Source: Gloeomargaritales cyanobacterium VI4D9
GTDB taxonomy: Bacteria; Cyanobacteriota; Cyanobacteriia; Gloeomargaritales; Gloeomargaritaceae
DNA: 64,000 nt
Reading direction: 5' to 3'
Assembly (NCBI GenBank): GCA_927797885.1
Contig: OV696605.1
Location: forward strand, 2,393,157-2,457,156
Shown: piece by piece, positions 26,475 through 34,892 of the stretch
How the letters are laid out: each line of letters starts with the position of its first letter
How positions within the stretch are numbered: the stretch's first letter is position 1
Translations under genes and position numbers: made by a program
The notes under the pieces: generated by a model
The model's database searches: none
What the model saw: the letters and a program-made list of their open reading frames with translations, nothing else
Told to the model about the DNA's origin: nothing

Positions 26475-28328
26475 ATGACCCAAACCCCCGACCCCAAGCT
26501 CATGACCCCAGAAACCCAGCCGGTGACGGTGGCTCCCGCCGTTTCCTGGTTGGACCGCTGGCCGGTGCTGATGGCGGGAACGGCATTGGTATCCGGTTTG
26601 GTGGGCTTTGGGGCGGTGATGTTACTCCTGCGCCTGCCCAGTTTTCCCAAATGTAACCACCTGTTTTTACCCACCGCTTCGGTGGCCAACCGCCTGTACT
26701 GTGCCCAGGAAGCGGCCAAGAGCAAGGATGTGGCGGGCTTGGAACGGGCGATCACTTTACTGGCGGATTTGCCCCCGGAACATCCCCAGCGGGCGGAAAT
26801 TGACCGATTTATCAATACTTGGGGGATGGATTTGCTGGCCTTAGCCAATGAACAGGTGCAGGCGGGCAACCTGGAGGCGGCTCTTGGGATTACGCAGAAA
26901 ATTCCCCCCGGTACGGCGGCGGCGCAGTTAGCCCAGGAGGAACTCCGCAAGTGGCAGATGGGCTGGACGGAGGTGACCCGCATTTACGAGGAAGCGGAGG
27001 CCGCCCTGCGGAAAGGGGACTGGCGCACGGCGATGGCCCAGGCCAGCCTGCTCCCCACCATCAATGAATCCTACGCCCAGACCGCCCGCTATCAGGAATT
27101 GAGCCGGATGATTTTGCGTACCCGCCAGGAGGCAACCATCCTGGAACAGGCCGAGGGCTTGGCGCAACAGGGGCAGGTGACCCAACTCCTGGAGGCGATG
27201 GCCAAAACCAAAACCATTCCCAAGGACAGTTACCTGTTTGACCAGGCGCAAGCCAAATACCAGCGGTGGGCACGGGATATTCTCGATGTGGCCGCCCTGC
27301 GGGAGTTGCGGGCTCGGAATCTGGCAGGGGCATTGGCGGCGGCACGGCAGGTACCGGCGGATGCCAATTTACAGGAGGAAGTGGCCGATTTCATGGTGCT
27401 GGCGGAAGCGGAATCCCAAACCTGGAATGAGACGGTGGCGGGCTACCAGGCGGCCATTACCAAGGCCAAAACCCTCGACCCCAGCCGTCCCCTCTATAAT
27501 CAGGCACAAATTCAAATTGAAACCTGGCAACAGACCATCGTGGCTTTGAATATCCTCAATCAGGCGCGGCAGGTGGCCGGGGGGCGCACGGTGGCCGCTT
27601 GGAATCAGGCCATTGCCCTGGTGCGGCAAATTCCCAGCAATAATCCCTTGTGGAACCGGGCGCAGGCGGAGGCGGACGGCTGGATCAATCAAATTCAAAT
27701 CGCCGAAGACAGCCCAATTTTAACCCGAGCGGAGGGGTTGGCTGCTCCCGCCACCATTGCCGCCTACACCAGTGCCATCGCCGAAGCCCAGCAGATTCGC
27801 CCCAGCCGGGCCCTCTACCCCCGGGCGCAGGAGCGGGTGCGGGAATGGCAAACCCGTTTGGAAACCCTGCAGGATCAACCCTACCTGGAGGCGGCGCAGC
27901 AGGCGGCTGACCGGGGGGATTGGCAGGGGGCGATCAACGAAGCCCGGCGGGTGAATGCGGGTCGTGCCCTCTACAACCAGGCGCAGAATCAGATTAAGCA
28001 ATGGCAGGGGCGGGTACAGTTCCAGGATGCGGAAAAACAGGCCGCCCTGAATACCCCCAGCGGTTGGGTGCGGGCGATCCAACTGGCACTGCCCCTGCGT
28101 AATCAGGGGGATATTAAACCCCAGGTGGAGCAACTGTTAATCCAAAGTAGCAACAAATTACTGGAGCAAGCCCGTCAAAACGAAACCAGCAACCCCACGG
28201 AAGCCCTCAACTGGGCCAAGCAAATTCCCCCCGGCACCCCCGCCCACGCCCCGGCGCAGGAATTGATCCGCAAATTAACTCCCAACCCTAGCCCCAGTCC
28301 TGCTCCCCAAGCCAGCCCCACTCCTTAA
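26475..28328 (+). CDS. Membrane-anchored alpha-helical repeat protein (cyanobacterial family)
   Basis: The 617-residue protein has one N-terminal membrane helix (about 33-54, VLMAGTALVSGLVGFGAVML) and then a long series of helical hairpins. A unit of roughly 50 residues recurs: 'A...G.W..AI..AR.V....LYNQAQ.QI..WQ', for example around SRPLYNQAQIQIETWQ, NPLWNRAQAEADGW, SRALYPRAQERVREWQ and GRALYNQAQNQIKQWQ. The C-terminus is Pro/Ser-rich. It resembles TPR or Sel1-like solenoids and similar cyanobacterial proteins are often annotated loosely as chromosome segregation ATPases, but no ATPase motif is present. Function unknown; a scaffold anchored in the membrane is likely. The HAD-like gene follows after 15 bases. 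Confidence 0.75.
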   Translation: MTQTPDPKLMTPETQPVTVAPAVSWLDRWPVLMAGTALVSGLVGFGAVMLLLRLPSFPKCNHLFLPTASVANRLYCAQEAAKSKDVAGLERAITLLADLPPEHPQRAEIDRFINTWGMDLLALANEQVQAGNLEAALGITQKIPPGTAAAQLAQEELRKWQMGWTEVTRIYEEAEAALRKGDWRTAMAQASLLPTINESYAQTARYQELSRMILRTRQEATILEQAEGLAQQGQVTQLLEAMAKTKTIPKDSYLFDQAQAKYQRWARDILDVAALRELRARNLAGALAAARQVPADANLQEEVADFMVLAEAESQTWNETVAGYQAAITKAKTLDPSRPLYNQAQIQIETWQQTIVALNILNQARQVAGGRTVAAWNQAIALVRQIPSNNPLWNRAQAEADGWINQIQIAEDSPILTRAEGLAAPATIAAYTSAIAEAQQIRPSRALYPRAQERVREWQTRLETLQDQPYLEAAQQAADRGDWQGAINEARRVNAGRALYNQAQNQIKQWQGRVQFQDAEKQAALNTPSGWVRAIQLALPLRNQGDIKPQVEQLLIQSSNKLLEQARQNETSNPTEALNWAKQIPPGTPAHAPAQELIRKLTPNPSPSPAPQASPTP

Positions 28329-28343
28329 AAAATTGATGAACTG

Positions 28344-28970
28344 ATGGGTTGTCGCCTCACCACGGTGGTTTGTCCCCTGTCCGGGGTACTGTTCCGTGAC
28401 CAAGCCCTGCGGGAAAAGGTATTACAGGAACTGCTGATTCGGGAAAATATTGCCCCCCGCAAGCGGCATCCCTGGTATCGGGGCGGGGCGGATCGGGAGT
28501 TTTTGCAGTACATTTGGCAGAGCTATCGCCGCTCCGTGAGTGATGACTATTTAACCCAATTAGTCCAGCGTTACCACAAGCAATACCGACAGGCACTAGG
28601 GTCATTACCGGATTTGCCCTGGTATGAGGAAACCCCAGCCTTTTTACAACAAGTCCAGGCTCATGGCTACAAGTTAGGGTTACAAACGGAGCAAAAAGGT
28701 GAAGATTTACTGCCCTTGCTCCAGGGTCACATTCCCCAGGATTTTACCGTGGCGGATTACGGGGACGTGGCGGAGCCGGAAGCGACCCTGGTGTTTGACA
28801 GCACGCGCCTGGGCATCCAACGGGCGCGGGCGGTGGGGTGTTGGGTGGTGGGGGTCGCCCAGCAAATGCCCTATCACTGGGTGCAACGCCATGCCCACTG
28901 GGCGGTGGACCACCTGGGGGAATGGGATTGGCACGCCCTTAAGCTGGAGGTGGCCCCCCTTCCCGATTGA
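28344..28970 (+). CDS. HAD-like protein lacking the catalytic aspartate motif
   Basis: The 208-residue product has the cap/core layout of small HAD phosphatases: an N-terminal strand (LTTVVCPLSGVLF), helical cap, the motif II-like strand GYKLGLQTEQK and the C-terminal EPEATLVFDSTRLGIQRARAVGCWVVGV, which corresponds to the usual 'EDSPNGIQAAxxAGM' region. Motif I, normally DxDGTL, reads CPLSGVL, so both aspartates are absent, and motif II has Thr in TEQK. It is therefore probably not an active phosphatase. It follows the repeat protein gene by 15 bases and may be co-transcribed. Its 3' end overlaps lpxD convergently by about 30 bases. Confidence 0.68.
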   Translation: MGCRLTTVVCPLSGVLFRDQALREKVLQELLIRENIAPRKRHPWYRGGADREFLQYIWQSYRRSVSDDYLTQLVQRYHKQYRQALGSLPDLPWYEETPAFLQQVQAHGYKLGLQTEQKGEDLLPLLQGHIPQDFTVADYGDVAEPEATLVFDSTRLGIQRARAVGCWVVGVAQQMPYHWVQRHAHWAVDHLGEWDWHALKLEVAPLPD

Positions 28971-29976
28971 GTTTGCGCCAGGTTTGGTAAATTTCCGGGA
29001 GCCGTTGCACCACCGCCATCGCCTTGCGCCACAGGGGCAAAGGAATCGCCGGATAGCCCGCCATCACCGCCCCCGCAGGCACGTCCTGATGTAACCCGCT
29101 CTTGGCCGCCACCTGCGCCCGACTGCCCACCCGCAGTTGATTGGCCGCCCCCACCTGCCCCCCAAAAATCACCCAGTCCTCCAACACCACGCCCCCCGCC
29201 AACCCCACCTGCGCCGCCAAAGCACAATGAGCCCCCAAGCGACAGCCATGCCCGATGTGAATCAAATTGTCCAACTTACTCCCTTGACCGATGCGGGTTT
29301 CCCCCACCGCTGGCCGGTCAATACAGGTATTGGCACCAATTTCCACCCCCGCTTCCACCACCACCCGTCCCGATTGGGGCATCTTCACCCAGCCCTCCGG
29401 GGTCGGCACAAACCCAAACCCATCGCTCCCCACCACCGCCCCGCTGTGGATCACGCAATTTTCCCCGATTTCCGTGCGTTCATAAATCGTACAATTCGCA
29501 TATAAAATACTGCCATTGCCCACCTTGACTTGGTTCCCAATCACTACGCCAGCGCCAATTTGCACCCCATCCCCCACTATTGCCCCGGACTGGATGACCG
29601 CTCTGGCGCCCACCCGCACTGCCTCTCCCAGGGTCGCCGTTGGGTCAATCACCGCCGTGGGATGGATGCCAGGGGGCAGTGCCGCCGGTTGATAAAAATA
29701 ATGAATCGCCAGGGCAAACCCCAAGCGGGGGTCGGGCAGGGACACCCAGGCCAAACCCCGGGCCTCTGCCGCCGACTGGAGTGCCGTATCCAAGGGGAGA
29801 ATGACCGCTGAAGCTTGCGTGGCTTGGAGTTGGGGCAATAGGCGGCTGTGTTCCACAAAGGTCAATTCCCCTGGACGGGCTTCGGTAATGCTGGCTACGC
29901 CGGTCAAAGTCGGGTTGCCCCCACCGTGGGAGCCGCTCGGTAAATGCGCCAAAAGGTCGTGGAAGGTCATCATCAT
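28939..29976 (-). CDS. lpxD: UDP-3-O-acylglucosamine N-acyltransferase LpxD
   Basis: Third step of lipid A synthesis: N-acylation of UDP-3-O-acyl-glucosamine using acyl-ACP. The 345-residue protein has the N-terminal uridine-binding domain (TFVEHSRLLPQL, AVILPLDTAL) and the left-handed beta-helix of hexapeptide repeats from about residue 100 to 320, with the catalytic His in NLIHIGHGCRLG and the conserved GSDGFGFVP. Cyanobacteria may use this enzyme for a simplified lipid A. It stands alone here, not beside lpxA/lpxC/fabZ. Confidence 0.93.
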   Translation of the reverse strand: MMMTFHDLLAHLPSGSHGGGNPTLTGVASITEARPGELTFVEHSRLLPQLQATQASAVILPLDTALQSAAEARGLAWVSLPDPRLGFALAIHYFYQPAALPPGIHPTAVIDPTATLGEAVRVGARAVIQSGAIVGDGVQIGAGVVIGNQVKVGNGSILYANCTIYERTEIGENCVIHSGAVVGSDGFGFVPTPEGWVKMPQSGRVVVEAGVEIGANTCIDRPAVGETRIGQGSKLDNLIHIGHGCRLGAHCALAAQVGLAGGVVLEDWVIFGGQVGAANQLRVGSRAQVAAKSGLHQDVPAGAVMAGYPAIPLPLWRKAMAVVQRLPEIYQTWRKLNREGGPPPA

Positions 29977-30146
29977 GAATGGGCACCCTATTCCTAATCA
30001 TTCATCCAGAATAGGCGGTCGCAGGGCATTGCCCCATCTTTGATTCCCATCGCCTGCGTGGCGTAGCCATAATCCCCTCAATGACTTAATTCTGTCCTTG
30101 TGAAATCGCCTACCCATGAGGAATGCCAAATCCTTGAACCCTGGGG
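29977..30146. other. Gap with GC hairpin modules
   Basis: Contains GGTCGCAGGGCATTGCCCC (30017-30035), a degenerate copy of the hairpin module seen elsewhere, and a GCGTGGCGTAGCCATA palindrome-like repeat (30055-30070). No gene recognised. Confidence 0.45.
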
Positions 30147-32195
30147 TTAGGACTGATAGCGAGCCAATTGTTCTAAGGCCATTTCTAGGGAAGTCGCTGG
30201 TTCCTGGCACGTCAAGCCTTGGCATACTAACGCCACCCCGGGGAGGTCTGCGGCTGGTTGCAGTACGGTGGTTGGGAAAAAGTGGGAGGCAATCTGTGCC
30301 AAAATCTCCGGCCTCGCCTTCACCTGCACCGGGTAAAACCAGGCATCCAGGGCAGTGACCAAACTTGGGCAACTTTGGGGAGCTTCCTTTAGGATTTGCC
30401 CAAACGCCTGTAGTCCCCGTTCCGCCCGCTCTAGGTAGGTCAAATCCCCAGTTAACAGGGACAACCGCACCAAACTGGTCAGCGCAACCCCATTGGCCGC
30501 AGGCATGGCATTGTCCTCACAGGGGCGTTCCCGCACCAGCAAATCCCCACTCGCTCCCGCCGCCGTACCGTAATAACCTGGTGATGTACTACTCCAATAA
30601 TGTTGATCAAAATTAGCCTGAAATTCCCTCGCTTTAATTAACCAAAATTCTGCATTGATTTCCCTGCCTAAACCAACTACCATTTGGTGCAAATCCAGCA
30701 GAGCTTTGATCCATAAAGCATAATCTTCCGCCTGGGCGATCACTGCCACCTGACCATCATAATTCAGGCGATAAAACTGTCCATTGACCCATTGAGATTG
30801 GAGAATAAATTCAGCGCATCGGCTCGCCAATTCCCCATAATAAGGTTGCTGAAAGACCACCGCCGCCCGTGCCAAACCGGAAATCATCAAACTATTCCAA
30901 GCCACGATCATTTTGGTATCCGTGACAGGGGGAATCCGCCCCGGCCAATGGGTTGTTTTAGCGTGCTGGGCATCCACGGCCGGTGGGAATTTTAAGCATT
31001 TCTCAGGAGCAGCGCCATAGCGGTAGGTAAATAATTTATCTAATGCGGATTCTACCACCGGGGATAAAGCCCCCCCCTGTAACCGTTGCAGAACAATCAA
31101 GCCCTCAAAATTACCGCCGGGTTCAATATCAAACGCCGATTTTAAGCCCTGGAATTCCGGTTCTGTTAATAATTCTTGTAATTCCTGATAAGCCCATACA
31201 TAAAATCGCCCTTCCTCTGGTTCTGGGTCTTCAGGATGTACAAAACTATCCGCATCCTGGGCGGCATAAAAGTAACCCGCTTCCGAACACATTTCCCGTT
31301 CCAACCAAGCCACGGTTTTTTGCACCGCCCGCCGCAGAGCATCATCCTGAATCCCCGCACTCCACAGATTACTGATGTATTCCAAAATCAAGCCATTGTC
31401 ATACAACATCTTTTCAAAGTGGGGCACTGTCCAGGTGGGGTCAACCGTGTAACGATGCCAGCCCCCCGCCACATGGTCAAAAATGCCCCCCAACACCAGA
31501 TTGATCCCCCTCTGTAGGGCAGGATGTTCCGTACTCAAGGGCGCACCCCGGCGACTCGATTGCAGTACCGCCTGGGCGTAGGGAATCATAGGAAAAGAAT
31601 TCCCCGGCCCTTGGTACGCTAAAATACTGGTGGCTTTGCGATAGCCATTGTCCAGCATACTTCTATCTAATGTACTGATCATTTGCAGTTTGCCAGGGGA
31701 TTGCAGATATGCCAAAATCTGAGATTTAACCAATTCCACTTGCTCTTTGCCCTGGTCGTACCGCTGTCGTACTGCCCGCAAAAGCTCTAAAAAGCCGGGG
31801 CGACCGTAGCGGGGGGTGAGGGGGAAATAAGTGCCACCGTAGAAAGGGGCGAGATCATAGGGGTCAAGGAACACATTGAGCGGCCAACCCGCCTGCCCAA
31901 TCATCAACTGCACCGCCTGGATGTAGATATGGTCAATGTCCGGGCGTTCCTCTCGATCTACCTTGATGGGTAGAAAATACTGATTCATAACGTCCGCCAC
32001 CGCCTGATCCGAGAAGGCTTCCCCCTCCATCACGGTGCACCAGTGGCAACTGGAATAGCCAATCGAGAGAAAAATGGGTTTATTATCTTGACGGGCTTGG
32101 GCAATGGCTTCCTCGCCCCAGGGCCACCAATCAATGGGATTATGGCCGTGCTTACGCAGGTATAGACTTTGGGCATGGACGAGACGGTTAGCCAT
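30147..32195 (-). CDS. Thioredoxin-domain/DUF255 protein (YyaL/spermatogenesis-associated 20 family)
   Basis: A 682-residue protein. The N-terminal thioredoxin-like domain (DUF255) has HNPIDWWPWGEEA, the CxxC pair in SSCHWCTVME and the following DREERPDIDHIY; the rest is an (alpha/alpha)6 barrel resembling sugar epimerases and glycosidases (WHRYTVDPTWTVPHFEKMLYDN, ADSFVHPEDPEPEEGRFYVW). The family is widespread and its biochemical role is not settled. It stands alone; the downstream gap holds repeats. Confidence 0.88.
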   Translation of the reverse strand: MANRLVHAQSLYLRKHGHNPIDWWPWGEEAIAQARQDNKPIFLSIGYSSCHWCTVMEGEAFSDQAVADVMNQYFLPIKVDREERPDIDHIYIQAVQLMIGQAGWPLNVFLDPYDLAPFYGGTYFPLTPRYGRPGFLELLRAVRQRYDQGKEQVELVKSQILAYLQSPGKLQMISTLDRSMLDNGYRKATSILAYQGPGNSFPMIPYAQAVLQSSRRGAPLSTEHPALQRGINLVLGGIFDHVAGGWHRYTVDPTWTVPHFEKMLYDNGLILEYISNLWSAGIQDDALRRAVQKTVAWLEREMCSEAGYFYAAQDADSFVHPEDPEPEEGRFYVWAYQELQELLTEPEFQGLKSAFDIEPGGNFEGLIVLQRLQGGALSPVVESALDKLFTYRYGAAPEKCLKFPPAVDAQHAKTTHWPGRIPPVTDTKMIVAWNSLMISGLARAAVVFQQPYYGELASRCAEFILQSQWVNGQFYRLNYDGQVAVIAQAEDYALWIKALLDLHQMVVGLGREINAEFWLIKAREFQANFDQHYWSSTSPGYYGTAAGASGDLLVRERPCEDNAMPAANGVALTSLVRLSLLTGDLTYLERAERGLQAFGQILKEAPQSCPSLVTALDAWFYPVQVKARPEILAQIASHFFPTTVLQPAADLPGVALVCQGLTCQEPATSLEMALEQLARYQS

Positions 32196-32308
32196 GGGTG
32201 CGTTAGGGGGGTGACTTCTCCTTCACAGTGTAAGGCTCTTGCGGGTATGGAGCCATCCCCACCACAAAGTTCGAGAACCCAATAATCTTCAAGGCACCTC
32301 CAGCACGG

Positions 32309-32485
32309 AAGTGCTATCTTTGTCATGCTCAAGAAGGGGTAGGGTTAGACATTGCTCAAATATCCATGAGATAAGGCTTGGCGGGAATTTACTACCGAGA
32401 AGTTAGAGAGCCTACTCCGTTGGGAAGGCATGGTGCTGATTGTGGTTATATTTTAATAACAAACAATTACTTGAATGGCACTACC
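32309..32485. repeat. Inverted-repeat element family D, copy 1
   Basis: About 177 bases beginning AAGTGCTATCTTTGTCATGC and ending TTACTTGAATGGCACTACC, so the two ends are inverted copies (GTAGTGC(C/T)AT). The interior is over 90% like copy 2 at 33397-33634 by eye except for a block of about 58 bases missing here. Confidence 0.7.
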
Positions 32486-32493
32486 TTACGATT

Positions 32494-32569
32494 GTACCCC
32501 ATAATAAAAGAAAAGACTGTATCACCCTAAATCTAGGAGAGCCTTTGATTCTCATTTAGGATTGCTATA
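32494..32569. repeat. Solitary ends of families B and A
   Basis: GTACCCCATAATAAAAGAAA followed by AGACTGTA (32494-32521) matches the left-type end of the IS630 element, and TTCTCATTTAGGATTGCTATA (32549-32569) is the right end of family A. Partner ends are missing, so these are deletion remnants. Confidence 0.5.
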
Positions 32570-32600
32570 GCCTTATTGTTGCTTTCATTCTGTCTAACCC

Positions 32601-33374
32601 ATGTCCATTCGTTCTCTTTTACTGACGCTTGTACTGGCGCTGGGAGCCGTGGTACTGCTCTGGCCGGGGGTGGTCGTACTGCAAACTTCTCTCACACCTG
32701 GGTGGCACTGGCAAAACTACGTCCTAGCTTGGCAACAAGCGCAACTTTTGCCCGCCTTGTTCATTTCCCTGGCGGTGGCGGCAGGGGTTGTGCTGACCCA
32801 GGGGTTCACGGCAGTACTGGCAGGTTATGCCTTGGCACGGGGAGAATTTAGCGGCAAAAAGTTGATTTTATCGTTAATCATTGCCAGTATTGTGGTGCCT
32901 TTACCTGTGCTAGTAATTCCCGTATTTTTGGTGTTGAAAACCGGACATTTACTTAACACTTTGGGAGCATTAATTTTACCTAGTAGCGCCAGTGGTTTTA
33001 GTATTTTTTTATTGCGCCAGTATTTTCTCACTATTCCCACAGAATTGGAAGCTCAAGCACTCTTAGACGGGGCAAAGACCTGGCAAATTCTTTGGGAAAT
33101 CATTCTGCCTCTGTCCCGGCCGGCTTTAGTTACCGTAGGATTATTGGCTTTTATTGGGGAGTGGAATGACCTGTTCAAACCCCTAGTATTTACTACTCGA
33201 CCGGAATTGCGAACGGTGCAACTTGCTCTTGCTGGATTGCAGGAACAATTTACCAGTAATTGGGGGGTGCTGATGGCGGCAATTGTTTTAACAACTTTGC
33301 CGATTATGGGGTTATTTTTTTGGGGGCAAAACGCCCTAATTCAAGGTATCGCTACCAGTGGTATGAAAAATTAG
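32601..33374 (+). CDS. Sugar ABC transporter permease (MalG/UgpE type), orphan
   Basis: A 257-residue inner-membrane permease with about six hydrophobic segments. The cytoplasmic EAA loop that docks the ATPase is clear (LEAQALLDGAKTWQILWEII, then LPLSRPAL), as is the FAEWND-like FIGEWNDLFKPL of MalG-type carbohydrate permeases. In this class the permease pairs with a MalF-type subunit, an ATPase and a binding protein, none of which is nearby. The gene is bracketed on both sides by same-orientation family D repeats. Substrate unknown. Start ATG at 32601; whether it is still functional depends on partners elsewhere. Confidence 0.85.
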   Translation: MSIRSLLLTLVLALGAVVLLWPGVVVLQTSLTPGWHWQNYVLAWQQAQLLPALFISLAVAAGVVLTQGFTAVLAGYALARGEFSGKKLILSLIIASIVVPLPVLVIPVFLVLKTGHLLNTLGALILPSSASGFSIFLLRQYFLTIPTELEAQALLDGAKTWQILWEIILPLSRPALVTVGLLAFIGEWNDLFKPLVFTTRPELRTVQLALAGLQEQFTSNWGVLMAAIVLTTLPIMGLFFWGQNALIQGIATSGMKN

Positions 33375-33396
33375 AATACAGCTAACTAGGTCGTGG

Positions 33397-33634
33397 GGTA
33401 GTGCTATCTTTGTAATGCTCAAGAAATGGTAACAAGGACTCTGGGGCGGCCAGGTAGCTTTACTTCTCTAGGGAGAAGCGTCACGAGGTAGGGTTAGACA
33501 TTGCTCAAATATCCATGAGATAAGGCTTGGCGGGAATTTAGCACCTAGAAGTTAGAGAGCCTACTCCGTTGGGAAAGCATGGTGTTGATTGTAGCAAGAT
33601 TGTAATAACAAAAATCATTTGGATAGCACTACCT
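33397..33634. repeat. Inverted-repeat element family D, copy 2
   Basis: About 238 bases from GGTAGTGCTATCTTTGTAAT to ATTTGGATAGCACTACC. It includes roughly 58 extra bases (33430-33487 region) relative to copy 1. It is in the same orientation as copy 1 on the other side of the permease gene. Confidence 0.7.
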
Positions 33635-33743
33635 TAATTCACAGCTATTGAGAATGAACCCTGGGTTATTGATAATTGCCAAGGCGAGAATCGGGCTTCC
33701 GAGCCTGCTGTGTAAGGACAAAAATCCATAAGTGGGGGTTCCC
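33634..33743. repeat. Inverted-repeat element family C, copy 2 (incomplete)
   Basis: Interior strings ATTGAGAATGAACCC, TTATTGATAATTGCCAA and GGGCTTCCGAGCCTG match the other C copies; the left terminal repeat is missing, replaced by the family D end. Confidence 0.6.
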
Positions 33744-33934
33744 AGGGTATCCTGCAAAGGCTGGGGAGGGGAACACTGGCTGTGACCTACTTCACATTGG
33801 TCTGGTTCGTCCCGGAAATGGTCTGCCCCCGCAACTATCGCTTGTAATGCAAATGTATTTTCTATGCCCCTCTGGTTGGTGCGAATAAATTTAAGGATTC
33901 AACAAGGTTAAAGACTCACTGATTCCAACCTGGT

Positions 33935-34114
33935 TCAACGGTAACGACGTTTGCGACGGGCATTTTTCGCCTTGCGTTTGCGTTTTTCCTGGGGGGTTTC
34001 AAAGTACTGCCGGTGCTTGACCGTCGCCAAAATCCCTGCCTTCGAAACTTGCCGCTTGAAGCGGCGCAGAGCGGACTCAATATTTTCGTTTTCGCCGAGA
34101 ACCACTTGCGTCAT
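33935..34114 (-). CDS. rpsU: 30S ribosomal protein bS21
   Basis: A 59-residue basic protein: it starts [20 protein letters not shown], continues [20 protein letters not shown] and ends in [16 protein letters not shown]. bS21 helps the 30S subunit select mRNA. Length and the [15 protein letters not shown] motif are diagnostic. The start is the ATG at 34114; AGGAGGTT lies a few bases upstream on the reverse strand, a strong RBS. Monocistronic here, divergent from cyabrB with a 356-base gap. Confidence 0.96.
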   Translation of the reverse strand: MTQVVLGENENIESALRRFKRQVSKAGILATVKHRQYFETPQEKRKRKAKNARRKRRYR

Positions 34115-34470
34115 GCGGACGTCTAACCTCCTAAAAGTAATTTAGACCGGATTAATATCATACTCTGCTCCAGGGATTTTGACTAGGGATTGTCGCCATC
34201 TCCCTTGAATTGTGAGCAAAAATTTATACTTTTGGGCAGAGAAGTGTCCTCACAAATCGTCTGACGTTGCTGTAGCAATGCGGATGGAAAACAGTGGTCG
34301 TCGGGGCATGACCCGCGAACCGATTTCTATGACTACGTCACGCAGGCTATCTGAACATTGGTTCGTCCACTGAGTAGCATGGGGATCGTGATAGTTGATT
34401 CAGGGAATTTTGTACCAATTGGACACGGTGAGACTTATGATGAAGTCATGCAATTTACCCCCCTACGGAT
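34115..34470. other. Long gap between rpsU and cyabrB
   Basis: The divergent promoters should lie here. The middle part (34292-34372) can fold into a branched RNA, listed separately. No open frame is visible. Confidence 0.5.
34292..34372. ncRNA. Candidate structured RNA or leader upstream of cyabrB
   Basis: Three nested pairings enclose a junction: CAGTGG (34292-34297) with CCACTG (34367-34372); CGGG (34302-34305) with CCCG (34312-34315); CGAACC (34316-34321) with GGTTCG (34360-34365). Inside the last is a hairpin TGAC-TAC-GTCA (34330-34340). Stems of six perfect pairs at two levels are unlikely in random AT-rich spacer, but no family is recognised and the transcribed strand is not certain. 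It ends about 100 bases before the cyabrB start. Confidence 0.4.
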
Positions 34471-34884
34471 ATGCCCGATAAACTTGACAAACCGCAACCA
34501 TTAACTGGAGAAGCTCTGCTAGATAAGTTTGCGGAACTGAGTCACTTGAGCGATAAGGAAAAGGCCAGAGCCTGTGGTTATTATACAGTGATGAAAAATG
34601 GCACGGAACGGGTCAATATCCTGAAGTTCCGCAATGCGTTGATCGAAGCCCACGGCATTCAACTCGACGGCAAAGGGCGCAAACCCAAACGTTCCCGGGG
34701 TGGCCGGGAAGCCAGTTATCGGGTGCGGGTACAATCCAATGGCAACCTGCTGATCGGGGCGGCCTACACCAAGCAAATGAATTTGCAACCGGGGGAAGAA
34801 TTTGAAATCACCCTGGGACGCAAACAAATTCGCCTCAGTCAAGTCAATCCCACCGGGGGTAGGGATACGGGAGAGACGGACTAA
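34471..34884 (+). CDS. cyAbrB-type transcriptional regulator
   Basis: A 137-residue member of the cyanobacterial AbrB family, global regulators of carbon/nitrogen balance and hydrogenase genes in model strains. The N-terminal part (LTGEALLDKFAELSHLSDKEKARACGYY) and the C-terminal swapped-hairpin DNA-binding domain (YRVRVQSNGNLLIGAAYTKQ then MNLQPGEEFEITLGRK) are both typical; in this family, unlike Bacillus AbrB, the DNA-binding domain is at the C-terminus. The tail is Asp/Thr-rich. Which of the two usual paralogues this is cannot be decided. Confidence 0.93.
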   Translation: MPDKLDKPQPLTGEALLDKFAELSHLSDKEKARACGYYTVMKNGTERVNILKFRNALIEAHGIQLDGKGRKPKRSRGGREASYRVRVQSNGNLLIGAAYTKQMNLQPGEEFEITLGRKQIRLSQVNPTGGRDTGETD

Positions 34885-34892
34885 CGTGGGGC

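Larger units (their letters stand above)
32196..32600. other. Repeat-rich gap before the ABC permease gene
   Basis: Contains a full family D element (32309-32485), a lone family B/IS630 end (32494-32521) and a lone family A end (32550-32569), packed head to tail. No protein or RNA gene is apparent. Confidence 0.6.
33375..33934. other. Repeat-rich gap between the permease gene and rpsU
   Basis: Contains family D copy 2 (33397-33634) abutted by family C copy 2 (33634-33743), then about 190 bases with no recognised feature. The flanking genes are convergent. Confidence 0.55.

Noticed and set aside
34261-34380. tRNA gene in the rpsU-cyabrB gap
   Set aside because: A GGTTCG string exists but no acceptor stem, anticodon arm or proper T-loop can be drawn.
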